NCBI GenBank assembly: GCA_015680685.1
Contig: MNCI01017969.1
Span: forward strand, 173,246 to 237,245
Direction: 5' to 3'
DNA length: 64,000 nt
Origin: Gnetum montanum
Taxonomy: Eukaryota > Streptophyta > Gnetopsida > Gnetales > Gnetaceae
Part shown: piece after piece, positions 34,119 to 44,336 of the stretch
How the letters are laid out: each line of letters opens with the position of its first letter
How positions within the stretch are numbered: the stretch's first letter is position 1
Notes under the pieces: generated by a model
Seen by the model: the letters and a program-made list of their open reading frames with translations, nothing else
What the model was told of the DNA's origin: nothing
Databases searched by the model: none
Translations under genes and position numbers: made by a program

Positions 34119-35248
34119 TCTCGCTACCTGGGTAAGGTTATTTTCTGCATATGAGCAACCCAGTTACTGTTATTCCTAGAGTCTTACCATTTTCATCTTC
34201 CTGTTTTTGGTTAGTTCTCCTTGGAAGGTTCATCATGGTTGATCGCATTACTAGATTCAGTGATCCATGGTCAGAGGCTACATTTTTAGCACTGTGCCTT
34301 GGTTAATTGCCTGACATCTTGTTGATCTCTTCCACTTTGGTTGTGATTTCTTTACAACCAGTGCTTCTACAACATCTACTCCATTACAGCTCTTTGTTTA
34401 CCCTTTTTTCGAATTCCATTTTAGTTACTTTTTGTATGGTTTTTTCTGCCTTTACTACGTTTGTCAACACCACCATCGCTACTACCTTTGCTAAGTTTGC
34501 CACCACCACCATCGTTACCTCATTTCCACCACTACCACTGTTGTCATGCCTACATTGATGTTGCGGTGCAACTGTTGTCATTGTGCAGTTGTCATCGTCA
34601 TCGCTTTTTGCAGCTGTTGTTGCTTCCATCATCGTTATTGTTTTACATGGATTCCCCTTTTTTTTTCTTTTCACCCCACTACCATCCCCTTCCCCCCCCT
34701 TTTTTGCTATTAATGTGCACCTATGATCTTTTCTCTCTTTGTTTGTATGGTTGGACCCCTCATGTCTAATTGATTAAACATGAGGGCATTCCTAAACCCT
34801 ACACTTTGTCGGCTCTGCCAAAAGATCCAACCCTTATTGACTTTGATAGATCACCCTGAAAAAATGATTTTTAAATTGCTAGTACCTTCTCCCACCCTCA
34901 TTTAGCCAGCATGAGTGGGGCCTCTCTATTTTTAACTTGGTCTTTATTATCTCCTATTTTCTTTAAGATGGGAGATTATAAATTGTATCGTACTAGCATG
35001 CTCATCCCTTGCCTTTACAGCTTCAGCTGCTTAGCCACATTACCAGAAACACATTGAGGAGGGGTGAAACTCCTCGAAAAAATTTTGTGTCAGTGTAATG
35101 TAATGCTTTGATGAATTTTTTCAATTTCTTTTTAGGTTTCAGATTTTAATATTTTCAAGTTTTAATCTTTTCTATTGCTTTACCGTTCCTTACCTAGCTG
35201 CACAAGATCACCAAAAGAATTTTAAGTTACTCTAAAAATTTTTTTCTA
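34119..35248 (+). repeat. Long repeat unit 3 (1130 bp)
   Basis: Same organisation as unit 2, starting TCTCGCTACCTGGGTAAGG at 34119. The CACCACCATCG triplet region is slightly expanded. Divergence from unit 2 is visible throughout, so the array is not freshly amplified. Confidence 0.82.
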
Positions 35249-36300
35249 TCTTGTTGCCTAGGTATGATTGATCTCTGCATACCAACAACCTTGTTGCTAC
35301 TATTTCTTGGAGTCTTGCCATTTTCATTCTTCCTATTTTTGGTTAGTTCTCCTTTGTAGGATCATTACGATTGATTGCGTTGTTGGTTTCTGCGAACCAC
35401 AACAAGAGGCTACATTCTTAGCACTGTGCCTTGGGAAATTTCCCAATGTCTTCATTAATCTCTTATGCTCTAGTTATGATTTTCTACAGCCAGTGGATCT
35501 GTAGCTCCTGCATTGTTGCAGCCTTTTCTTTTCCAGTTTTTGGGTTTCCATTTTAGCTACTTCTATTGTTGGCCGCCTTTGCTGTTTTTCCACCACTACT
35601 GCCACTACCTTATGCCACCACCACCATCACTACCGTGCTAACAATGATGCCACTATGTAATTGCTGCCACTGTGCAGTTTCCACCATCATTGGTTTTACG
35701 GCCATCACCGCTTCCTTCGTTGCTATTGTTTTCCATGGATCCCTCCCTTTTCCCCCCCTTTCCCCCTTCCCCCCGCTTTTTTTTCGGCTATCAACATGCA
35801 CTCACAATATTGTCTGTCCTTGTTCTGTGGTTGGACCCCTCATGTTCTTTGATTAAACATGAGGGCATTCCTAAACCCTACACTTTGTCAGCTCTGCCAA
35901 AAGATCCAACCCTTGTTGACTTTGACAAATTACCCTGAAAAACTGATTTTTAAATTGCCAGTACCTCCTCCCACCCCCATTAGGCCAGCATGAGTGCACC
36001 CCCCCTATTTTGAACTGGGTTGTTATTATCTTCTATTTTCTCTAAGATGGGAGATTATAAATTGTATCATACTGGCATGCTCATCCCTTGCCTTTACAAC
36101 TTTAGCTACTTAGCCACATTACCAGAAACACACTGAGGGGTGAAACTCCTCAAAAATGTTTTGTGTCAGTGTAATGTAATGCTTTGATGAGTTTTTTCAG
36201 TTTCTTTTCAGGTTTTCAGATTTTAATATTTTCAGGTTTTAATCTTTTTTGCTGCTTTACCATTCCTTACCTAGCCACACAAGATCACCAAAAAAATTCT
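35249..36300 (+). repeat. Long repeat unit 4 (1052 bp)
   Basis: It begins TCTTGTTGCCTAGGTATG and ends AAAAAAATTCT where the B LTR resumes with TAGTTAATATTTC. It has the longest C tract (35740-35775). Its GGATCC region is the best match to the inverted arm at 32335. Confidence 0.82.
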
Positions 36301-36779
36301 TAGTTAATATTTCTTTACCATCATTTACTATTCCTATTGTTAAATGTGAAATGAGTACAACTTAATCATGAACATTGAAGTGTAGCTACTTGGTAACCCA
36401 ATAGCGTATCTAAGAGCTCTCAAGTAATATATGCTTGGTAAGCCTAGAAGTAGTACATGAGGTCCAAGATGTGTACAGATGATTAAGGATGGATGCTTAT
36501 CACACATAGGCTAGCTTAGATTCTCTTCTCCCACTCCCTCTTAGCTAAAACAAAGTTATTTTCCATTGCCTCTAGGAGTAGCACTAGTTTAGGCCCACAT
36601 CATATACCTCACTTTGGACTAAACCATATGTGACAAAGAAAATACTAGTCCAAGTGGGAAGACAATGAACTGTGTAACGATCTAGATACCACAACTAGCT
36701 CGTCCATGGAGTTCAACCAAATTATGCATGAATGCTCATATTCGTATGGTTGAGTGTAGGGGTACCTTGTCACGCATCA
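36301..36779 (+). repeat. Element B 5' LTR, right part (U5)
   Basis: It aligns with 42982-43467, resuming at TTAATATTTCTTTACCATCA and ending CACGCATCA. Confidence 0.9.
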
Positions 36780-36780
36780 T

Positions 36781-36798
36781 TGGCATCGTTGTCGGGGA
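36781..36798 (+). other. Primer-binding site of B (tRNA-Asp type)
   Basis: TGGCATCGTTGTCGGGGA, one base after the LTR, is the best-preserved site of the family. It differs from the complement of the plant tRNA-Asp 3' end at three positions, all C/T or G/A changes. Confidence 0.85.
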
Positions 36799-36912
36799 TG
36801 GTGCTAATTATTTAGATTAGTTATATCATACAAGATCGCTGTAACAAAGTATTCATGATATATATTTTAGAAAAGAAATTAATTTTAACTAAGTCACACG
36901 TGATTCACAACA

Positions 36913-39290
36913 ATGTCTCTCTCACAATACTATGACCACGCCACAACTAGTAAGGTAATTCATTGGAGAACCAATGAAATATATGATGATAAAGACAAAG
37001 TTAGAAGTACTCAATCCTATGAAGGGGTCTCCTATGATCATGAGAACCCCAATAGTACTCAAGGACTCTTGTCATCCAATTCTAGCATCTCTAGTGAGGA
37101 TGGGACATCCTATAGAATGAGGGGGCCCGTAAGGCCTAGGACCTTCTCAATAGTTAACAAGAATCTATCCAAGGATGATTGGAAGACTTACAAAAGTCAT
37201 GATGAGTCTTCCAGTTCTTTCTCTTCCTCTGCTCCTTCAATGTCAGGTCATGACATAGATGACCATCTTTCAAGGGGTCAACATAGAAAGAAAAATCGAA
37301 CCCATGGGCAAAGTCAGAAATGCCAACATGAATGAAGACAACATCATCCCAACTTAAAAATTCATAACCTACCTAGTGATGATGAACCCCTATTGGACAC
37401 TAAGAGCCTACTACATATACAAGAGATTGTTTGAATATCCTGTAGACATCACAAGGAAATCCATCTACCTAGGTTTGATTTAAATAACTTTTCCACATTT
37501 TTAGGAGGCTATGATTTAGATCCGCAACATTATTTACAAGCCTTCTATGATGCTTGTGTATGGAACAATATTGATAATGGGTGTCAAAAACTTAAGATCT
37601 TTCCTATGACACTTTTTGGCCAAGCAAAAGTATGGTATAGGTCTTTAAGACCATAATCAGTTCGATGTTGGCCAACAATGGTAGGAATCTTTACTGAATG
37701 ATATCAAACCTACCAGAGTGTCAACCTTGAGGAGACAAATCCAAGAATGGAAACAAGTGCAATATGAAACCTTGGACATGGCCTTAGAAAGATACTATTC
37801 ATTGTTAAACAATTGCCCAGGCCATGGGTTCTTTGAGGAAAGGCTAATGTACCACATCGTGGATGAGCTCTGTAATGAAACAAGGAAGACCCTAGGGATG
37901 TATGTCCCAGGTCAACTATATGAGCTACGGATAAATCCAAGAGCTTATCCAATAGATAGAAAAAGAAGAAGAAGAAATAGCTAAATGGAAGAATGTTGAA
38001 AGTTCTCAACAAGACCAAAATCTCAACTTAGCAAGGGTCCATGATCATGAAGAGGAGAAATCAACTCACTTCAAGGAGATAAAATCATCTTTTCCAATCC
38101 TACAATGACTAGATGAAATTAAGGCAAAGAACAATAAGATGACAAACTGGGTACATGAAAAATGTGGAGAATATGCCAACATTATTAGAGGAATAACCAC
38201 AATGAACCAAGAAATAGGATAGAACACCACTAGACAATTAGAAAGAGGGGTTGAAGAGAATAAGGATAAGAACTCAACTGTCAACCATGCGTATCAATGT
38301 AATATTTGCCTGTACAATCACCCCAAAGACTAATGTCCAATCTTATCATGTTTACATAAGCATTGGGAAGGAATGTTACATCCAGATTTCATATAGAAAT
38401 ACTAGGTTCAACCATAGTGGAAAAAACCCTAGTTGTGGGGGAGGCCACTGTCAGACTGGTCACACACTTCCTCCTATCTGAACCCAAATAGTTATTATGT
38501 TCAGCATCCTATTTCTCTAATTACGTCAACATCCTCTATTTCACCACATAATTATCATTCTCTTGAGTACTATCAACCCATGTGCTCTCCAAAAAGATCA
38601 CCACCTTATGTTTCTTACACTTCTCTTCACCCTCAATATTTTCATCATTCACCTCCTTCTACATCACCACCAGTTGTGCCAAAAGGGTTTGCACCACAGC
38701 ATCACCCCATGAACGTTACTTGTGTTGCTACTATCAACAGCAGTGGGAACCCTCCACAATGTTGAAAGAATCCTTTCTTTAGGTAGGACCATAGAAAGAG
38801 ACATCACAGTTCTGAAACCACTGCATCCTCCAACTCAGCACAAGTTCAACGCTATGATGCATTTGCCTCTTTGAACTCAATGCCTCCTGTTACTCTGTCT
38901 GGGCCACCAATCAACACTTCAACAACCATGTTGCCCAATGAATATAGCCATGTAGGGAGACATATTGATCGTTGCATACCATCTTATGGTCACGGGTACC
39001 ATAGTGGGTCAACTCCTTATCAATTAACCACATCTTATAATTTTTCCCACTATGCCTTCTTTAATCAAGTGTGTGAACCCTAATTTGGATACATTCCAAC
39101 CACCACATCAAAGGACACCTAGTGGTTTGGATATGACCAAACTCCAATGTTCCCAAAATGCTTGGATCCAAACCTTCCATTTATTAATTCTCGCCATGAT
39201 GAAAAGTTTAGTTATGGGGGATATCCTCCATTCTAACAAGCAGAATTAATAAATGTTTTTCCTTTTCTTCAATTTTACAATTTTTTATTT
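36913..39290 (+). pseudogene. Element B gag with long Pro/Ser/Tyr-rich tail
   Basis: The N-terminal 140 codons (36913-37335) are open: MSLSQYYDH, a Ser-rich stretch (residues 90-110) and a basic end. The capsid domain spans about 37470-37984 with DPQHYLQAFYDACVW, GQAKVWYRSL and GHGFFEERLMYHIVDEL. A CX2CX3HX4C knuckle, CNICLYNHPKD then C, lies at 38297-38335; one of its codons is now a stop. The tail (38433-39250) is rich in Tyr, Pro, Ser and His, with YYVQHPIS and SPPSTSPPVV, as in A. Shifts and stops break it into pieces. No protease follows. Confidence 0.78.
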
Positions 39291-41107
39291 TCTAGTTTTC
39301 CATCTTTCAATTTGTTGTTTTATCTTTTTATCTTTTTATGGGTAATCTCATCTATGAATAAAACACTCATTTGACCCATTGGTTGAGGTGTTGTTCTATG
39401 CTATCAAGTCTCTGGTGACTAATTACTTGGACAACAAGCCATCACATCCATCCATTATATTAATAAGAGGTTCTACTTTAGGTAGGATGATATTCTTGTC
39501 ATCATAAAAACTTAAAAGTAATTCTGCACTCATTATGCCCAAAGTGAAAAATGATGGACTAAGAGGGAATGGCTAGGGTGTGACATCAAGGAGATTTGTG
39601 GATTCTCTTTGGTGACATCTGTAGGAGTTATCATGTAGCCTAGTTGTACTAAGATCCTTGTAAATCTAACGACAAATGTCAGTTAGAGTAATAAAGGCAC
39701 TTAATAAAGAAACCCAATGCTATTCTAGGGGGTCCCACTAGAAAGACATGCATCCATGCTTGAAGGTAGGTGGCTTCTTTGGATTACACATAAAAAAAAG
39801 GTGAAGAAAAAGGAAGAGAGAAAGTGTGCCAAAAGCAACTAGACAAAACACAAATGTGCCACAAAGAAATTTGAAATCACTTCTCCCTTGAACAAAATGG
39901 CAAGTGATCATACACCTTGCTATCAGGATGCTCTTATGGTTGTCCATCATTGGATGAAACAATGTGATGTCATTGATTAGAGGAATGGACTTGGTCTTGA
40001 TTTTAGAGCAATAGGCTAATGACACATTAATCATGCCCTTCACTTAGGATTCATTGTGCCCCGGGTCAGTTACCTCATTTCCCAATCTCTGCAATCCCTT
40101 CCACAATTCACCTCATCTTGTTGTTCATGTATTTGTGACTTGTGTCTTGTGTAGCATTGAATTCATATCTCATCATGGTGGTATCTACATGTGTGTGTTT
40201 TGTGCAACTGGTGCAGATTATATTTCATCCTTCTAGTGCCTATGGACATTTTTAGGGTGGTTACAAAAGGGCATCATAGGTAGGAACTTGCTTTGGGGAG
40301 GATCCACTTGCATAACCTTTGTAATTTACACTCATTGCACATCACCACCACATCATTTTATACCTTTCATGTACTTCATAGCCAAATTTATTCTTTCCCT
40401 TATCTTCCTTTTACTTCCAATGTTCCTATGCACCATAACATGCCCTTTTTCCTCATTCTATTTAGGTATTTCATTATCAGATTCTACCCCATTATACTTT
40501 TTGTGCCTCCTAATCTATTCAATGTTACTCTGGATGCAATATTGGGTTTGCACTATTAGGTATGCAATATTGCGTCCGTCAAAACTATATATATGGACCC
40601 CATTGCACACATCAACATCATTTTACAGTATTCATGTGAGGGAAGTTGGTCAAATTTTCTTCCACAAACCTACTAGCTTGTGCACCTATCATTCAAACAT
40701 CCATAACTTGCTTGTTAGTGCTTCGATTCTCATTCTGATTGAACCTATCTACACCTAGAGTGTTCAACTTAGTCATGTGGAAAGGGTACACTCCAAGTTG
40801 TATGTAATTTTACAAACTTGATCATCACCCGAAGGATATCATAATGGGTAAATGACTGTAGAAACTATTAAACATGTTGCCAAATCAATTTTCTCTCTTC
40901 ACTCATACCATGAGAATTAATTTTTGGAGCCACCTAATCAAATTGGGCATAATATCAAAACTTTTAGAGGACATTTTCATAAAATTTCCTAACTCTAGAT
41001 CACATGAAACAAAAAAAAAAACAAAAAATTCATTAAAGAAAAGAAGTAAGGGTATAAGTCACATTTTGTAAATAACCTTACTAATAGTTGGCCCTGTGTG
41101 ATTGCAA
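39291..41107 (+). other. Non-coding spacer of element B between gag and ORF2
   Basis: It aligns along its length with 4569-6610 of A, sharing for example GATGATATTCTTGTCATCAT. No coding domain. It holds the U3-like cluster and TATA box at 40535-40596. Confidence 0.7.
40535..40596 (+). promoter_or_regulatory. Candidate internal promoter of ORF2 in element B
   Basis: GCAATATTGGG and ATGCAATATTGCGTCCG precede TATATATATGG (40586-40596). These match the A-type motif, not the motifs of B's own U3. The box lies about 520 bases before ORF2, as in A. Confidence 0.45.
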
Positions 41108-42399
41108 ATGGCCCCTAAACATGGACAACAAGGAGGACCCTCTCAAGGTGCATCCAAATGACTAAGGAGAGGTAGAAGCTAGGCATCTCCCAAGGAATGT
41201 ATAGAATAGGAGGCATACTCATTCAACATCCGTCAAGAGCCTCCTATTACTATGTAATTGGGACAGGCTAAAAGAGGAGCCATTGAAGCACTTGAATAGG
41301 GACAACATCTCATGTTGTTCTCGGAATGTGTTCAGGAAATTCATGAAAGGTCCATGTCAACAGCCGTGGTGATGGAATTGAACTTTGGACCTTTCACCAA
41401 GTTTTCTCTTGAACTAGTCAAGGACCAACTCAAAGGGTCCCCATTATGGCCTATCCTCTCTAAAAGTGGTGTCTGGTACTTGGGAGAGACATACAAATTT
41501 TGGCACAATAAAGAAGAAGGCACCATAGTTGATATTGGTGGTGTTTCTATGGATTTATTTCCCAAATCCATTTTGGAAGTGTTAAATCTTCCGAATATAT
41601 GGTCAAAAATTTCTCACCTACCCACTCACTTCAATGTTGATGCTCAAAAAAATTAATTTGAAAAGGACATATGGCAAGGAAGACAAGGCATATGGAGAGT
41701 TGATCCTAGACTATGTGGGGATGTACAAGAAAGTAGTTAAAAAAGAAATCCATATGGCCAAGGCCTATATCAACACTCTTAGTGCTCAAAACATTGACTG
41801 GTGGGCCATATTGGATACCTATGCATTTGCCCACCAAGCAGAGCTCAAAAGCTAAGACTTGCAGATACAAGATCTTATGGTGTACATGGAATTGGCAAAC
41901 TTGCATTATGCCAATTTAGCCATGCTAATAGTAGGACACCCAAGAACAAAGCTGGAGAAGCAGGTAACAACCACCTACGTGAAATATGAAACTGAATTTG
42001 CTGAGCACAAGAAGATGTTGCAGAAATTAGAAGTCACAAATTTTGAGTTAGAGGTGGTCAAGGCTAGCTACCAAGGATAAAAAGGATGTCATGGTAGACT
42101 TGGCTTGATGGCTTATAAACTACCAAGAATACAAGGACAAGGCTAGAGCCTATGAGGAGGAACAACAACTATTTGTGGCTTGGTATGTCAAGGCCAATCA
42201 TATGTTTCCATAACTGTCATGTCTATGGGAGGTGTCGACTCCATCAATCATTGGAGCATCAGCATGGATGTCACAGGACCCCCAAGCCAAAGAGGAAAAG
42301 CTCCAAGCACTCCTTCAAAGCCATCAACTTCCAAAAATTGGAGCACAAGACAATGGGAAGAGGCCCATAGAGGAGCCACCACTGCTAGGAACCACATGA
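41108..42399 (+). pseudogene. ORF2 of element B, internally deleted
   Basis: It starts MAPKHGQQGGPSQGAS at 41108. The N-terminal domain (41312-41650) is the best-preserved copy: ELNFGPFTKFS, LKGSPLWPILSKSG, WYLGETYKFWHNKEEG, GVSMDLFPKSILEVLNLP. At about 41705 the sequence jumps to the region equivalent to 8700 in A, removing about 1.5 kb that would hold the IRKLCK block and the first coiled coils. The rest matches A's C-terminal half (GMYKKVVKKEIHMAKAYIN; FELEVVKASYQG). The stop is the TGA at 42397. It may represent a minimal ORF2 or simply a deletion. Confidence 0.72.
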
Positions 42400-42583
42400 G
42401 TTTCAACAATTTTGTAGTTTGCACTCTGTGTCTGTGTCCTAATTTTATTTTGTTTAATTCCACACTATGGTATGAGTAAATTCCTAGTAGTCAATAATCC
42501 CATACCTATCCACTATGTAATTAATTACACTTGTTCTCATTTTTTTTGACTTGAGGATGAGTTGTTATTTAATCATAGGGGTA
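42400..42583 (+). other. 3' leader and polypurine tract of element B
   Basis: No gene. ATAGGGGTA lies directly before the LTR start TGATGAAGC and is the probable polypurine tract. Confidence 0.65.
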
Positions 42584-43467
42584 TGATGAAGCATCCAATG
42601 GATGGCATTGACTAGGCCATATCGATGTAGCCTCATCAACGTGGCCATGTCAACGTGACCCTATCAGTGCATCTTTCCACACGTTGGTATGGCCTTGTCA
42701 ATGCAAAGTTCATTTTTTGCTATAAATATGCATGCACCTACTGCATTTAGGCATCTTATGTTCAAGTTGTAGTGAAGCTCTTCTAGTTTATTTCTGTAGG
42801 AGTTAGACTATTTTCTCAAGTGCATGCCTGTAGTGTGATGCTTGTAATTGTATGGAACTTTATTTGCATGTGACGTACTTGGACACGCACATGATTGACA
42901 ATAAAGATTGAGATTACTTCATCATTACAGCATTCACTTAGTTTTAATTTTTTAATTATTATTGTTATTTATTATTTTCTTATTAATATTTCTTTACCAT
43001 CATTTACTATTCCTATTGTTAAATGCGGAATGAGTACAACTTAATCACGAATATTGAAGTGTAACTACTCGGTAACCCAGTAGCGTATCTAAGAGCACTC
43101 AAGTAATATATGCTTGGTAAGCTCAGAAGTAGTACATGAGGTCCAAGATATGTACAGATGATTAAGGATGGATTCTCATTGTACTTAGGCTATCTTAGAC
43201 TCTCTTCTCCCACTCCCTCTTAGCTAAAACAAAGTTATTTTCCATTGCCTCTAGGAGTAGCACTAGTTTAGGCCCACATCATATACCTCACTGTGGACTA
43301 AACCATATGTGACAAAGCAAATACTAGTCCAAGTGGGAAGACAATGAACTAACATCAATGTGTAACAATCTAGATACCACAACTAGCTCATCCACGGAGT
43401 TCAACAGGATCATGTGTGAATGCTCGTATTTGTATGGTTAAGTGTAGGGGTACCTCACCACTCATCA
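42584..43467 (+). repeat. Element B 3' LTR (uninterrupted)
   Basis: 884 bp. U3 has units such as TCATCAACGTGGCC and GTCAACGTGACC, with TATAAATA at 42721-42728. R/U5 is closely related to the LTR of A. It shows what the 5' LTR was before the repeat block entered. Confidence 0.92.
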
Positions 43468-43472
43468 TAGAG

Positions 43473-43525
43473 GTATGAAAGGATTCTACCCTTTGAGTGT
43501 GGACTACCCAAGTTGGAAAACCACA
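43473..43525 (+). repeat. Probable end of element C 3' LTR
   Basis: This short stretch between B and recognisable O1 ORF2 should be the rest of the interrupted C LTR. A CA end at 43525 (AAAACCACA) is plausible. The other C LTR lacks this part, so it cannot be verified by alignment, and no target duplication was found. Confidence 0.35.
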
Positions 43526-43529
43526 TAAT

Positions 43530-44336
43530 TTTTTTATTTTGTGTTAGGTGTTGCTTGTGATTTGGAGAACTTATTCATATCCCTTTCTAAGTTCTCAATC
43601 CTCAGAATGTTATCTACAAGAGTTGAACCCATAGCTCCCTTAGTGCCTGCTGGCTTTTTTAGTTGATCTTTCTTGGGAGGCACTGGCTTTGACATTTCTT
43701 CATAAGAAGCATTTTGGACTTTCCTCAAGACATCATTGGTGTAGCCCAAGATTCTTTCTTGTTTACATAGCTTCCTTATTACATAGGGAAATGACAATGT
43801 TGGTTTCCCCATGTTCTTATCCTCAAACTACCTTTGGATTTCTAGGAATAGCAAATGGATGATGTTGACAATTGTCTTTATTGAGTAGGTTACCAAAACT
43901 TATTCTATCCTTACTATAGCATCTTCTTGCTTATTTTTTTGAAATGAATAAGTCTCTTCCAAATAAAATTCATCACTATTAGATAATGTAGGCCCTAAAG
44001 GAGATGCTTGAAGTTGCATCCTGATGGCCTCTAGAGAAAACTTCATGAAGGGTCAAAATTTTAATTCCATGATGATCATGGACATGATAGAATTTTCTTA
44101 GATGGCTCATAGACATTCATTGGACAATGTGAGACATTGCCCTTATTCTAGTGTTGGCAGGACTTCTACTTCCACTTGTGTAGAGTGTTTAGTAGCAAGG
44201 GTTTGCTAATGGATGCTAAATGATTAAGCCTCCTATTTTGCATGTTCGGCTAGTGGAATTTTTTTCTTGCTTGGCCTCTTGGTCTTTTACTTGTTGGTTG
44301 TGAAGGTTCTTCCGCGCTTGGTCTCTTTAGGACCAT
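43530..44336 (-). pseudogene. ORF2 of O1, N-terminal part
   Basis: The start at 44336 (MVLKRPSAEEPSQPTSKR) has a basic KRPRGQARKK stretch that could be a nuclear localisation signal. The N-terminal domain keeps MELKF.PF, LSNSDEFYLEETYSFQKN and matches A, B and D more weakly. An open part (43812-43534) carries FPYVIRKLCKQERILGYTND, the second conserved block. Copia C interrupts the gene just beyond; it continues at 12899-11077. Confidence 0.7.

Larger units (their letters stand above)
31895..36300. repeat. 4.4-kb tandem and inverted repeat block inside B 5' LTR
   Basis: The block replaces about 90 bp of LTR sequence present in the 3' LTR of B (42904-42980). It starts with an array of about 15 units of 20 bp, then an inverted partial copy of the long unit, then one partial and three full direct units of 1.05-1.13 kb. 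The outer ends are inverted relative to each other (ACCAAAAAAATT near 36290 and AATTTTTTTGGT near 32190). This architecture resembles foldback elements, whose inverted arms hold tandem subrepeats; the class is inference. No coding domain is recognised. Confidence 0.75.
31576..43467 (+). mobile_element. Element B: non-autonomous gypsy element, plus strand
   Basis: LTRs start TGATGAAGCATCC (31576 and 42584) and end ATCA (36779 and 43467). The 5' LTR is split by a 4.4-kb repeat block. The interior has a good tRNA-Asp primer site, gag (36913 to about 39290), spacer, an internally deleted ORF2 (41108-42399) and a polypurine tract. No pol. It is the closest relative of A, but its U3 belongs to a different motif class. 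Confidence 0.9.
12905..43525 (+). mobile_element. Element C: Ty1/copia element, plus strand, interrupted
   Basis: The 5' LTR starts TGTTGACC at 12905 and the 3' LTR starts identically at 30628 after the tract AAAAAGGGGAAGAT. The interior (13929-14136 and 27001-30627) carries a gag knuckle, protease, integrase, reverse transcriptase and RNase H in copia order. D is inserted at 14136/27001 and B within the 3' LTR. RT motifs, a GLWYPK-type motif before RNase H, and the purine-rich 3' end resemble Sirevirus (Maximus/SIRE) copias; that subgroup call is inference. The right end is uncertain: the LTR seems to resume after B and may finish near 43525. I found no convincing partner for AAATG at 12900-12904. 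Confidence 0.8.

Noticed and set aside
32316-35938. Several open frames rich in Cys, His, Pro and Leu
   Set aside because: They recur in every repeat unit, arise from biased GCC/ACC/CCC triplets, and overlap in several frames; not genes.
43525-43535. Right target duplication of copia C
   Set aside because: The left flank AAATG has no match on the right; the boundary remains unresolved.
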